The notes under the pieces: model-generated
What the model saw: only the letters and a program-made list of their open reading frames with translations
Databases searched by the model: none
Told to the model about the DNA's origin: nothing
Assembly: GCF_015207255.1 (NCBI RefSeq)
Contig: NZ_JADEXG010000012.1
Location: 36,316 to 100,315 of the forward strand
Direction: 5' to 3'
Length of the DNA: 64,000 bases
Source of the DNA: Vasconcelosia minhoensis LEGE 07310
Lineage (GTDB): Bacteria; Cyanobacteriota; Cyanobacteriia; Phormidesmidales; Phormidesmidaceae
Made by a program: the position numbers and the translations under genes
Part shown: piece after piece, positions 1 to 7,959 of the stretch
How the letters are laid out: the number at the start of each line of letters is the position of its first letter
Numbering within the stretch: position 1 is the first letter of the stretch

Positions 1-1248
1 GCCGCCGGGAGTGAGCTGCTGATTTTACAGGATAACCCGATCAAGGCCATTCCCAAGCTCGCCGCGGCCCTGGGTGCCGTCGCCGTTTATTGGAACCGGG
101 ATGTGGAACCCTACTCCCGCCAGCGAGACACGGACGTGGCTCAGGCGCTGAAGGAAAAGGGGATTGAAATGCATACGAAAACCTGGGACCAGCTGCTGCA
201 CGCGCCGGGCGAGGTTAGAACTCAGGCTGGCGACCCCTACACGGTCTATACCCCCTTCTGGCGCAACTGGATCGGCCAGGCTAAGCCAGAACCCGTGCCC
301 GCCCCGAGCAATTTAACCGGGCTCAGCCCCAAGGAAAAATCTACGGCCAAGGAGGCCGGAGCGACTGAGCTGCCATCGGCCAAGACGCTGGGATTTACCT
401 GGGACAATGGATTTTTGCTCGACCCCGGTGAAGCACCAGCGCTGGCCCAGCTAGAAAACTTTTGTGAAGATGACCGCGAGATCGCGGCCTACGATCAGCA
501 GCGCGATTTTCCAGCCATTCCCGGCACCTCCACCCTAAGCGCCGCCCATAAGTTTGGCGCGATTGGCATTCGCACGGTCTGGGCCGCTGCCGATGCGGCC
601 TACAGCCGCTGCCGTAGTGACGAAACCCATGCCAATGTCCGCGTCTGGCAGCAGGAGCTGGCCTGGCGCGAATTTTACCAGCACGTCATGTACTTTTTCC
701 CAGAGCTAGCCGAAGGCCCCCACCGGGAGCAGCTGAAGGATTTTCCCTGGGACAATGACAAGGATCTTTTCCAGGCCTGGTGCGAAGGTAAAACCGGCTA
801 CCCGATCGTCGATGCCGCCATGCGCCAGCTCAACCAGACCGGCTGGATGCACAACCGCTGCCGGATGATTGTCGCCAGCTTTTTGAGCAAAGACCTGATT
901 ATTGACTGGCGCTGGGGCGAGAAGTACTTTATGCAGCATCTCTATGACGGCGACCTCTCAGCTAATAATGGCGGCTGGCAGTGGAGCGCTTCCAGCGGCA
1001 TGGACCCCAAGCCGCTGCGGATTTTCAACCCCGCTAGCCAGGCCAAAAAATACGACCCCGAGGCCGAATACATACGCGAATGGCTGCCGGAAATTCGCCA
1101 CCTCGACACCCAAATGCTGGTGACGGGCGATATTCCAGCAGAGGAGCTAGAGGGTACCGGCTATCCCGCCGCGATCGTGAATCACAAGGAACGACAGGCC
1201 ATCTTCAAGGCGCGATATAGCGCCCAGAAAGATAAAGTGAAGCGCTAG
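1..1248 (+). CDS. phr: Deoxyribodipyrimidine photolyase, 5'-truncated by window edge
   Basis: Light-driven flavoenzyme that splits UV-induced pyrimidine dimers in DNA. The frame is open from base 1, so the gene starts upstream of the window; the GTG at 103 is an internal valine, because the residues before it (QDNPIKAIPKLAA, VYWNRDVEPY) continue the N-terminal photolyase domain. About 415 residues are present of a usual 470-490. The C-terminal FAD domain is clear: WQQELAWREFYQH, GYPIVDAAMRQL, GWMHNRCRMIVASFL, DLSANNGGWQW and the end RIFNPASQAKKYD. The retained tryptophans and the Asn after GDLSA fit a CPD photolyase rather than a plain cryptochrome. Cyanobacterial members usually use an 8-HDF antenna; that is family knowledge and cannot be read here. 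Confidence 0.95.
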   Translation, partial: AAGSELLILQDNPIKAIPKLAAALGAVAVYWNRDVEPYSRQRDTDVAQALKEKGIEMHTKTWDQLLHAPGEVRTQAGDPYTVYTPFWRNWIGQAKPEPVPAPSNLTGLSPKEKSTAKEAGATELPSAKTLGFTWDNGFLLDPGEAPALAQLENFCEDDREIAAYDQQRDFPAIPGTSTLSAAHKFGAIGIRTVWAAADAAYSRCRSDETHANVRVWQQELAWREFYQHVMYFFPELAEGPHREQLKDFPWDNDKDLFQAWCEGKTGYPIVDAAMRQLNQTGWMHNRCRMIVASFLSKDLIIDWRWGEKYFMQHLYDGDLSANNGGWQWSASSGMDPKPLRIFNPASQAKKYDPEAEYIREWLPEIRHLDTQMLVTGDIPAEELEGTGYPAAIVNHKERQAIFKARYSAQKDKVKR

Positions 1249-1265
1249 GCAAAAAAGGGTAAAGG

Positions 1266-1350
1266 GAGGCCAGTGCTAACACCGACACCCCCTTCATCAA
1301 CGCGAACTGGAGTCACTCATCAAGCCAGCTTAAACTGCTGGTGCCTTTTA
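1266..1350 (+). repeat. Partial copy of the 3' half of the 2136-2336 RNA
   Basis: This stretch aligns to 2243-2330 with few gaps: GCCAGTGCTAAC, then ACACCCC, TCATCAACGC and GAGTCACTCA are shared in the same order and orientation. It ends in a weaker hairpin (CCAGC, 7-base loop, GCTGG near 1330-1347) followed by a short T tract, and could act as the photolyase terminator. It lacks the 5' hairpins and the operator-promoter of the full copy. Together the two copies flank the regulator gene in direct orientation. Confidence 0.6.
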
Positions 1351-1352
1351 TC

Positions 1353-1919
1353 CTAGCGCTTACTGACTCGCCAGGCTACCTCCCCGCCGGAGCGATAGCC
1401 CGCTCGGGTGAAGACAAACCCCGCCTCGTAAAACTGATAGTCAAAGCGCTCAATTTCCTTAGGCGGCAGATCGAGCAGGTAGGCAACTTCTGAAGTTTTG
1501 AGCTGCCAGCCCTTTTGAGCAACCTCCTCAAGCGCCCGATAGTAGGCAAGGGGGTCAGGCTCGGGGCTGGGTGGCTGAAATCGAGAGGACATTTCAGCCA
1601 TGATCGCCCGCACCAGACCAACAATATCCGGCGGGGTCACAGACAGACCTGAGGACAGATTGGGCGACTGTCCTGGATTCTTTCCGGACTGGGCTATCCC
1701 CATGCGGTCAATAAACTCTGCGGTCGTCCCGCCACTGTTGATAAATCGATGGAGTTCATCCAGCAACCCGACCTGCTGGGCATTGACGAAGGAGCGATTT
1801 CCGACCTTCTGAGGTTGGATGCCGAGCGCTCCCATGCGCGTATAGACCGCACTCCTAGCCAGCTCGTATCGGGCGGGGAGCTGACTTACCGGAAGCCGAT
1901 CGAGTTCTCCGTTGCTCAT
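1353..1919 (-). CDS. HTH regulator of unknown function, predicted autoregulator
   Basis: 188 residues from the ATG at 1919. The longer frame begins with TTG at 1979, but the ATG is preceded by AGAGGA six bases upstream, and the promoter-like elements lie between the two starts. Residues about 8-55 (RLPVSQLPARYELARSAVYTRMGAL in part, then VGNRSFVNAQQ) read as a helix-turn-helix of MerR or excisionase type. A low-complexity linker follows, and then a C-terminal module of about 65 residues (ALEEVAQKGW, TSEVAYLLDL, FYEAGFVFTRAG) whose pattern I have seen in other uncharacterised cyanobacterial proteins. Three GTCC-type palindromes cover its own promoter and ribosome-binding site, and the same boxes precede an RNA gene read away from it. 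Function is unknown; a small DNA-binding regulator is an inference. Confidence 0.65.
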   Translation of the reverse strand: MSNGELDRLPVSQLPARYELARSAVYTRMGALGIQPQKVGNRSFVNAQQVGLLDELHRFINSGGTTAEFIDRMGIAQSGKNPGQSPNLSSGLSVTPPDIVGLVRAIMAEMSSRFQPPSPEPDPLAYYRALEEVAQKGWQLKTSEVAYLLDLPPKEIERFDYQFYEAGFVFTRAGYRSGGEVAWRVSKR

Positions 1920-1924
1920 CCCAC

Positions 1925-1979
1925 GTCCTCTGGACTGTCCTAAGGAAACATTATATCTATACTGTCCTAAGGACAACAA
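1925..1979 (-). promoter_or_regulatory. Regulator promoter covered by palindromic boxes
   Basis: On the minus strand a -10 box TATAAT lies at 1950-1955, with a poor -35 (TTGTTG or TGTTGT) around 1973-1979. Three boxes are present: TGTCCTAAGGACA (1963-1975, perfect) in the spacer/-35, TGTCCTAAGGAAA (1936-1948) just after the -10, and GTCCTCTGGAC (1925-1935), which contains the AGAGGA Shine-Dalgarno of the gene. The arrangement is that of an autorepressed promoter; the bound factor is inferred to be the adjacent gene product. Confidence 0.6.
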
Positions 1980-2083
1980 AGATAGATGAATTCTATATAA
2001 AAATTAGTCTCTACCGCTTTACATTGGCAGGCTACAGCGATCTGCCAGCTCTACCATCCGTCAAACGTTTTGGAAAAAGCCAG

Positions 2084-2130
2084 TTGTCTTTAGGACAATC
2101 CTCAGGACAATCCTCAGGACGTGCTATAGT
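2084..2130 (+). promoter_or_regulatory. Tandem boxes and -10 of the RNA gene
   Basis: TTGTCTTTAGGACAA (2084-2098) is followed by two exact 12-base repeats AATCCTCAGGAC (2097-2108 and 2109-2120), then TATAGT (2125-2130) as a -10. No good -35 exists at 16-18 bases upstream because the boxes occupy that place, which would suit activation by the box-binding factor, although repression cannot be excluded. Confidence 0.55.
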
Positions 2131-2135
2131 AAAAG

Positions 2136-2336
2136 CGTAAAGACTTGAGGGCTCAGGGAGAGCGACCTCCACTGGTGGGTCAAGCTCCTGCTGGCGAGTA
2201 TTCGCCAGAGCGGTTGAAAGTCCGTCACCTTAACAACTGAGGTGATGCCAGTGCTAACTTCAACACCCCTCTCATCAACGCTAACGAAACCGAGTCACTC
2301 AACTGGAGCCAGCAGAGTTTGCTGGCTCTTTTTTTT
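2136..2336 (+). ncRNA. Candidate structured small RNA with intrinsic terminator
   Basis: Predicted transcript of about 200 nt from the -10 at 2125-2130 to a strong terminator. Visible hairpins are CTGGCGA-GTAT-TCGCCAG (about 2192-2209, perfect), TCACCT-9 nt-AGGTGA (about 2226-2246) and the terminator GAGCCAGCA-GAGTT-TGCTGGCTC at 2306-2328, followed by eight T. There is no co-directional gene before dnaA at 4171, so it is not an obvious leader. The 3' half is duplicated at 1266-1350. Part of it (CGGTTGAAAGTCCG) faintly recalls the P4-P5 part of cobalamin riboswitches, but the rest does not fit. A 5' end was not determined; start is approximate. Confidence 0.55.
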
Positions 2337-2372
2337 GCTTTAAAGCTCTGTCAAGCTGCCTTCTACGGAAAT

Positions 2373-2418
2373 TGTCCTCTAGATAATCCAGAGGACAGTC
2401 CAATGAGCATGCTATATC
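2373..2418 (+). promoter_or_regulatory. Third box cluster with possible promoter
   Basis: TGTCCTCT at 2373-2380 and AGAGGACA at 2390-2397 form a perfect 8-base inverted repeat with a 9-base spacer, overlapped by GGACAGTCC (2393-2401). GCTATATC at 2411-2418 resembles the -10 context of the RNA gene (GCTATAGT). What would be transcribed rightward is unclear because the htrA terminator and htrA itself face it. Confidence 0.4.
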
Positions 2419-2454
2419 TAGGATTTATTTCGCCAACCCCTTCAGTCATTCCCC

Positions 2455-2482
2455 AAAAAAGGGCAGCCCGTGACGGCTACCC
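2455..2482 (-). terminator. Intrinsic terminator of htrA
   Basis: Read on the minus strand: GGGTAGCC, loop GTCAC, GGGCTGCCC, then six T (2460 down to 2455), about 30 bases after the htrA stop codon. Confidence 0.75.
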
Positions 2483-2511
2483 TAACCCTAAGAGGTACTG
2501 AAAGCAATAGG

Positions 2512-3729
2512 CTAGCGGCGGCTGGTTTCCGTCGGGAAGGCGCCAGGCCGGACGGCTAGATCTACCGTGCGTCCGCCCCGGCTGACCGAAACCTGGAGCG
2601 TATCGCCGACGCGAGTGTCCTGGACAATCTGCTGGACTCGTTCAGCCGTATCGACCGGGTCATCGTTCATCCGCAGAATGACGTCGCCGACCTGAAAACC
2701 AGACTGGGCCGCAGGCGAATTGCGAGCAATGCCCAAAATCACCACGCCCGAGTCGGCCTGTAGGTTTAAATTAGCGCGGCGATCTTGGTTGATCTGCTGC
2801 CGCAGCTCTGGCGTTAGCGTCCGCATTTGGATTCCCAGATAGGCATGCTCGACTCGGCCGTTGGCAATCAGCTCCTGAGCAACTTCCTGCGCCGCTTGAA
2901 TGGGGATGGCAAAGCCCAGCCCCTGAGCGCCGCCAATAATCGCCGTATTCATCCCAATCACCTCACCGCGCTCGTTTAGCAGCGGTCCGCCGGAATTGCC
3001 CGGATTAATCGCGGCGTCGGTCTGAATAAAGCTGACTCGCTTATCGGGCACCCGCACCTGAGCACTGGTGCGGCCCGTAGCGCTGATGATGCCAGCCGTG
3101 ACGGTATTGTCCAGGCCCAGCGGGTTGCCGATCGCGATCGCCCATTCCCCCGGTCGTAGGCTCTCCGAATCGCCCATCGGCACCGTCGGCAGGTCTGTCG
3201 CCTCGACTCGGATCACAGCGACGTCGGTCAGGGAGTCCGTACCCAACACCTCACCCCGTAGCTCGCGCCCGTCCTTCAGCGTAACGGTGACCTGGTCTGC
3301 CCCGGAAACGACGTGAGCATTGGTCAGAATGGTGCCGTTGCCATCGATGATAAAGCCCGAGCCGGTGCCCCGCTCAACGCGCTGAGTGGGCTGCTCCGGA
3401 ACGCCCATATCGCCAAAAAAGTCTCGAAAGAAGGGGTCGTTAAACACCGCTGGACGGCGCCGCGTCACCGTCCGAGAAGAATCAATCCGAACCACCGCTG
3501 GCCCCACCCGCTCAACCGCCGCGGCGATAAAGTTGGCATCGCCGGTGAGTAGGCGGCTGGTACCAGCGGGCGCTTGGCTGATGAGAGCCGGACTAGTCGA
3601 ATCGGCCATGACAGCAACTGAAGGCAAAGATCGCCCAGCTGCTAGAAAAATCGTACCGGCACCAGCCGCAGTGACGAGCAAATAGGACCATGGCGACCGA
3701 ACCAATTGCGAATAGGGGTGCTTCATCAT
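2512..3729 (-). CDS. htrA: HtrA/Deg family serine protease
   Basis: 405 residues. An N-terminal hydrophobic segment (about 12-32) targets the protein to the membrane or periplasm. The trypsin-like domain carries the triad His139 (TNAHVV), Asp169 (LTDVAV) and Ser246 (NPGNSGGPL), and one PDZ domain fills about 290-395 (GVVILGIARNSPAAQSG). This is the HhoA/HhoB/HtrA architecture of cyanobacteria, involved in quality control of envelope proteins under light and heat stress; which of the three paralogs it is cannot be settled by reading. Two ATG codons are adjacent at the start, with AAGG upstream. The gene is divergent from dnaA and ends in a good terminator. Confidence 0.93.
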   Translation of the reverse strand: MMKHPYSQLVRSPWSYLLVTAAGAGTIFLAAGRSLPSVAVMADSTSPALISQAPAGTSRLLTGDANFIAAAVERVGPAVVRIDSSRTVTRRRPAVFNDPFFRDFFGDMGVPEQPTQRVERGTGSGFIIDGNGTILTNAHVVSGADQVTVTLKDGRELRGEVLGTDSLTDVAVIRVEATDLPTVPMGDSESLRPGEWAIAIGNPLGLDNTVTAGIISATGRTSAQVRVPDKRVSFIQTDAAINPGNSGGPLLNERGEVIGMNTAIIGGAQGLGFAIPIQAAQEVAQELIANGRVEHAYLGIQMRTLTPELRQQINQDRRANLNLQADSGVVILGIARNSPAAQSGFQVGDVILRMNDDPVDTAERVQQIVQDTRVGDTLQVSVSRGGRTVDLAVRPGAFPTETSRR

Positions 3730-3920
3730 TACCTTGATAGATCAGCGCGCTCAAACGCTGAGGGCATCTACTTGTCTTATATCGCTACACTGTGACAGCT
3801 GTGTGAAAACGACGTGACAATTCCACAACAGGTCTGCCTAATCGGGAATTATTTTCTGACTCACAGGTCACAGTTCAGAAGCAACGATTCACCGTATCTT
3901 CTTAAAACTCAGCCAACGTC

Positions 3921-3950
3921 GAAAAACCCCAACTTTAGCCGTTCGGGGTT
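3921..3950 (-). terminator. Terminator-like hairpin in the htrA-dnaA gap
   Basis: Minus-strand reading: AACCCC, a small inner pairing AAC/GTT, GGGGTT, then five T. It lies about 190 bases before the htrA start and inside the 440-base gap 3730-4170. No minus-strand gene feeds it, so it may mark a short RNA or an attenuator in the htrA leader. The rest of the gap holds only AT-rich promoter-like sequence. Confidence 0.4.
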
Positions 3951-4170
3951 AAATTCTCTAGGTAGAATATTTCCGGGATGTCCATATATAGATTTGTAGA
4001 ATTTTTCTGTCTCCATATCTAGTACTCTGAATAGATCACTGGGATTCAAGCAGGGGTCATACTGGGATTGGGACTGCTGGGTAGCACCCAGACCCATGGA
4101 GAGCAGAGCAGCTAGCCCGATGTTGGAACTAGTTCCCATAGGTTTGAGCACTGTAGAGGTAGGGTTAGTC

Positions 4171-5538
4171 GTGGATAAGGCTGTAGAGGGTCTTTGGGAT
4201 CAGGTTTTGGGACGACTGGAAGGGCAGCTCAGCGGGCCGACCTTTGAAACCTGGATCAAGCCCGCCCGCGTACAGGCGCTTTCGGAGAGCCAGCTGACGC
4301 TCTCAACGCCCAATCCTTTTGCCCGCAACTGGCTCCAAAAGCACTATCTGCAGACGATTGCCAGCGCCACCAGCGAAGTGCTTGGGCATCCGATTGAGAT
4401 TGTGGTGACGGTGACCAACGATGTCGCAGCGCTGCCACCGCCGCCCCTACAGGCCTCTGAGCTAGTCACGAAACCGGCCGACTCACAGCCAGCCAAACCC
4501 AGCTCAGAATCAGCCGACCTGAATCCCAAGGCCGTCTTTTCCCGATTTGTGGTAGGGGCAAACAACCGGATGGCCCATGCCGCAGCTTTAGCGGTCGCCG
4601 AGTCACCGGGTCGCGAATTCAATCCGCTCTTTCTCTGCGGCGGAGTTGGGCTGGGCAAAACCCACCTGATGCAGGCCATTGGCCATTACCGGCTGGAAAT
4701 TGAAAAAAAGGCCCGAGTCGCCTACGTCTCGACCGAGCAATTTACCAACGACCTGATTTCGTCCATTCGTCGAGACAGTATGCAGCGGTTTCGAGAGCAG
4801 TACCGAGCCGTCGATATTATTCTGGTGGATGATATCCAGTTCATCGAAGGGAAAGAGTACACCCAGGAAGAATTTTTTCACACCTTTAATACGTTGCACG
4901 AAGCCGGGCGGCAGATTGTGCTGGCTTCGGACCGGCCACCGAATAAGATTCCTCGACTTCAGGAGCGACTGTGTTCGCGTTTCTCCATGGGTCTGATTGC
5001 CGATATCCAGCCGCCGGACTTCGAGACGCGCATGGCGATTTTGCAAAAGAAGGCGGAGTACGAAAACGTCCGCCTGTCGCGGGAAGTGATTGAGTATATT
5101 GCGGCGTCCTACACCTCGAATATCCGCGAGCTGGAGGGAGCGCTGATTCGCGCGATCGCATATATCTCGATCTCCGGCTTGCCAATGACGGTCGATAACC
5201 TGACGCCAGTGCTGAATCCCCCGTCTGAGCGGATTGAAGCCTCGCCTAAGTCAGTGATTGGGGCGGTATCAGCAACCTTCAAAATTTCGATTGATGATCT
5301 CAAGAGCAATTCTCGCCGCCGCGAGATTAGCTTAGCCCGTCAGGTGGGCATGTACCTGATGCGCCAGCACACCGACCTCAGCCTGCCTAAAATTGGCGAT
5401 GAGTTTGGTGGCAAAGACCACACTACGGTGATGTACAGCTGCGACAAAATTGCTCAGCTGATCAAGCGTGACCTCAACTTAGCGCAGACGATTCGTCAGG
5501 TCAGCGATCGCATCACATTGAGCAGCCGCAACCCTTAG
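4171..5538 (+). CDS. dnaA: Chromosomal replication initiator DnaA
   Basis: AAA+ ATPase that binds DnaA boxes and opens the origin. GTG at 4171 is chosen over the upstream ATG at 4096: it gives 455 residues, the usual cyanobacterial length, starts just before the domain I motif [14 protein letters not shown], and has AGGTAGGG six to ten bases upstream. Walker A GGVGLGKT is at about 157-164, Walker B ILVDDIQF at 217-224, the sensor/arginine-finger segment LASDRPP...[10 protein letters not shown] follows, and the DNA-contact helix [12 protein letters not shown] lies near 415. The domain II linker is proline-rich. It is followed by a perfect terminator and the putative origin, then dnaN. Confidence 0.97.
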   Translation: MDKAVEGLWDQVLGRLEGQLSGPTFETWIKPARVQALSESQLTLSTPNPFARNWLQKHYLQTIASATSEVLGHPIEIVVTVTNDVAALPPPPLQASELVTKPADSQPAKPSSESADLNPKAVFSRFVVGANNRMAHAAALAVAESPGREFNPLFLCGGVGLGKTHLMQAIGHYRLEIEKKARVAYVSTEQFTNDLISSIRRDSMQRFREQYRAVDIILVDDIQFIEGKEYTQEEFFHTFNTLHEAGRQIVLASDRPPNKIPRLQERLCSRFSMGLIADIQPPDFETRMAILQKKAEYENVRLSREVIEYIAASYTSNIRELEGALIRAIAYISISGLPMTVDNLTPVLNPPSERIEASPKSVIGAVSATFKISIDDLKSNSRRREISLARQVGMYLMRQHTDLSLPKIGDEFGGKDHTTVMYSCDKIAQLIKRDLNLAQTIRQVSDRITLSSRNP

Positions 5539-5575
5539 CTAGCCGTCCCTATTGGCCGTCACATAGCCAGCGAAT

Positions 5576-5603
5576 AAAAAGCCCTGCCTAGGCAGGGCTT
5601 TTT
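5576..5603. terminator. Perfect palindromic terminator after dnaA
   Basis: A 28-base perfect palindrome with AAAAAGCCCTGCCT as left arm, ending in five T on both strands. It can stop dnaA transcription and also transcription entering from the origin side. Confidence 0.85.
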
Positions 5604-5631
5604 ATATGTAAAAAATGAATAAGAATTTCAC

Positions 5632-5900
5632 ATTTTCCCCTGTGGAAAACCTGCCTTTTCTTGTGGAAAACGGGTTGACACGGCGGGGAAAAGGATCGCT
5701 TTAAAGTGGAAAAAAACTTTACTTTGCAGGGGCTGTGGAATACAGACGGACTTTTCCACATCTTTTCCACAGGCTTAAAAACGCCAAACCATTTTAGCTC
5801 AGGTCGGTTTAAGCTACACCTCCACAGTTTCCACAGGCTCTACTACTCCGATCTAAAAGTCTTTTAAAGCAAAGAAATTATAGAAGTAGTCAGAAAACAT
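5632..5900. other. oriC: Putative chromosomal origin (oriC)
   Basis: The 450-base gap between dnaA and dnaN holds a dense cluster of DnaA boxes. Exact TTTTCCACA or its complement is found at 5641-5649 (-), 5662-5670 (-), 5752-5760 (+) and 5763-5771 (+). One-mismatch forms are at 5705-5713 (-), 5734-5742 (-) and 5827-5835 (+), with a poorer one at 5818-5826. The left group points one way and the right group the other. An AT-rich stretch at about 5852-5892 before dnaN could be the unwinding element. Strong by pattern; use as an origin is untested. Confidence 0.75.
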
Positions 5901-5989
5901 CGAACTAAATCCGCGTTGAAGGGAGCAATCAGGGGTGTTACGATTGGCTTCCAAGCCGCCTTGACTCTCGAGTCTTCTTCAGCATTCCC

Positions 5990-7129
5990 ATGAAATTTAG
6001 CTGCACCCAGATCGACCTCAATGCCCATCTATCGCTAGTCAGCCGGGCCGTTTCATCTCGTCCCAGCAAGCCCGTGCTGGGAAATGTGCTGATCGAAGCT
6101 GAGCCCAGCCTGCAGCAGGTCACCCTGATCGGGTTTGATGAAACCCTGGGAATCCAAACCGCTTTTCCAGCTGAGGTCGAACGGGGTGGAAAGTTAACCG
6201 TTCCGGCTAAGCTGCTTGGGGATATCGTTTCGCGACTGCCGAATGAGACGATTGAGGTGAGCGAATCTGAGTCTGAGCCCGTCGTTACGCTAGATTGCTC
6301 CTCGGGTCAGTATCGAGTCAGGGGCATAGAGGCGGACGACTATCCCAATCTGCCTTTAGTCGAAGCGGGGGAAGCGGCTAGTTTGTCCGCCGAAGCGCTG
6401 CTAGAAGGGCTGCGAGGTTCTCTATTTGCGACTAGCGGAGATGAGACAAAACAGGTGCTGACCGGGGTTCACCTGGCCACTAACACCGATAGCTTAGAAT
6501 TTGCCGCAACCGACGGCCATCGGCTAGCTGTAGTCCAGACCGTAGACGCTGACAGCCGGGCCGCCTCAAACCGTCTAGATATGCGGGTGACGATTCCAGC
6601 AAAGGCGCTGCGAGAGCTAGAGCGAATGCTACAGATGTACCAGGAAACTGAGCCGGTGACCCTGCGCTTTGACGATACGCAGGTCGTTTTTGAGCTGGGC
6701 CAGCAGCGGATAACGACGCGCCTACTGGAGGGTCAGTATCCTGACTACCAAAGACTCATCCCCCATCAGTTTACGCGGCAGCTGACCCTCGACCGTAAGC
6801 AGCTGCTATCTTCCCTCGAGCGGATTGCCGTCATGGCCGACCAGCGTAATAATATTGTTAAGCTGACTCTGATCAGCGGCGATCAGTCCTTAGCGCTGTC
6901 GGTAGAAGCCCAGGAGGTCGGCAGCGGGCGCGAGCGGCTGCCAGCCCAGGTCACCGGCGAAGACCTGGAAATTGCTTTCAACGTCCGCTATCTCCTGGAC
7001 GGGCTGAAAGCACTGCCAAGTACAGAAGTACAGCTTCAGTGCAATACAGCTACTAGCCCATCTATTCTCACACCGCTCAGCGGCAGCAAGATGACCTACC
7101 TCGTGATGCCAGTGCAAATTCGCAGCTAA
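5990..7129 (+). CDS. dnaN: DNA polymerase III beta sliding clamp
   Basis: 379 residues, the normal clamp length. The start MKFSCTQIDLNAHL, the central GTSGDETKQVLTGVHL-type segment (ATSGDETKQVLTG), TDGHRLAV, and the C-terminal SGSKMTYLVMPVQI are the signature of the beta clamp, which tethers replicative polymerase to DNA. No Shine-Dalgarno precedes the ATG. It lies directly downstream of the DnaA-box cluster, so it may be read from a promoter within or near the origin. Confidence 0.96.
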   Translation: MKFSCTQIDLNAHLSLVSRAVSSRPSKPVLGNVLIEAEPSLQQVTLIGFDETLGIQTAFPAEVERGGKLTVPAKLLGDIVSRLPNETIEVSESESEPVVTLDCSSGQYRVRGIEADDYPNLPLVEAGEAASLSAEALLEGLRGSLFATSGDETKQVLTGVHLATNTDSLEFAATDGHRLAVVQTVDADSRAASNRLDMRVTIPAKALRELERMLQMYQETEPVTLRFDDTQVVFELGQQRITTRLLEGQYPDYQRLIPHQFTRQLTLDRKQLLSSLERIAVMADQRNNIVKLTLISGDQSLALSVEAQEVGSGRERLPAQVTGEDLEIAFNVRYLLDGLKALPSTEVQLQCNTATSPSILTPLSGSKMTYLVMPVQIRS

Positions 7130-7333
7130 AGTCGGTTGGCTGGGTTAATCGCTTCTATTTCCTTCTATTTCTAAATTGGGCTAGAAAACTTAACCCGCCA
7201 GTCGGGAATACTGGGCAGGACATTACAGTGACCCAATCTCACTATGGATATGGCCCTGATTACAATCGTTTTTGGTAGGGTACTGGTGCTTTTCACCAAA
7301 GAGGTTCTGAAATAAGCCCAGAGGCGAAGGGGC

Positions 7334-7774
7334 TCAACTAGCCGCTCGGGTACCGAAAAAGTCAATCCGATAGTCGGTGATTTTGACGCCGGTTTGAGCC
7401 TCGACCTGACGGATAATCTCGGGGGGTAGCTCAATCTTGATATCAATAATTTGAGCAGTGTCGGTGCAGTTTACATGACTGTGGGACGAGTTAATATGTC
7501 CATAGAGCCGCCCGTTGGAACGCTCGACACATTCAATAATGCCCTGGTCAGAAAGGGCTTCAAGGTTTTGATAGACCGACGTATGGCCAATATTCTGGCC
7601 TTGCTGATTGAGCCGGTCATAAATTTCACGGGCGGACAGGTGCTCCTTAACCTGCCACAGGAGCTCTAAAATATAGCGGCGCTGACGACTCAAACGCATG
7701 CCCAACACCTGACAGCGTTCGACGGCATCGTCTAGAGATAGGATAGGTTGAAGGTCAGAAGCCGGGCTATTCAT
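7334..7774 (-). CDS. perR: Peroxide regulator PerR (FurC)
   Basis: 146-residue FUR-family repressor. The N-terminal segment (LDDAVERCQVLGMRLSRQRR) and winged helix (LSAREIYDRLNQQGQNIGHTS, VYQNLEALSDQGIIE) follow the cyanobacterial FurC/PerR pattern rather than FurA or FurB. The metal region reads HINSSHSHVNC, with no CxxC pairs, which also fits this subgroup. PerR uses bound metal to sense hydrogen peroxide and derepresses peroxidase genes. The 185-base gap upstream to 7959 and the 204-base gap downstream to dnaN hold no further gene that I can see. Confidence 0.88.
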   Translation of the reverse strand: MNSPASDLQPILSLDDAVERCQVLGMRLSRQRRYILELLWQVKEHLSAREIYDRLNQQGQNIGHTSVYQNLEALSDQGIIECVERSNGRLYGHINSSHSHVNCTDTAQIIDIKIELPPEIIRQVEAQTGVKITDYRIDFFGTRAAS

Positions 7775-7959
7775 GGAAGAAGTGAGAGAGCAATGAGTTT
7801 AACTAAGCTTCAACTCAGCGCTGGAACCTGACCAGCAGCAAAGCTCGCCAGAGAATGAATTAAATCATAGTCATTCCACCTTAGCTCGAAATCGATGGGA
7901 TTGTCCACGCGAACAGCGGTGCTATCGGGCTGATCAGCCGCAACGAGCAGCTTACCCAA

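Noticed and set aside
2136..2336. Cobalamin riboswitch
   Set aside because: CGGTTGAAAGTCCG and a GCCAGTG segment recall parts of the B12 fold, but the conserved GCCACTG box and the downstream gene are missing. An Infernal search against the cobalamin families would settle it.
2248..2345. 32-residue ORF in the RNA 3' half, with a related frame at 1276-1359
   Set aside because: Both frames read through terminator hairpins and the changes between copies are not mainly synonymous, so RNA-level conservation is more likely.
3909..4151. 80-residue minus-strand ORF in the dnaA leader
   Set aside because: Overlaps the dnaA start region and passes through a terminator hairpin; composition not protein-like.
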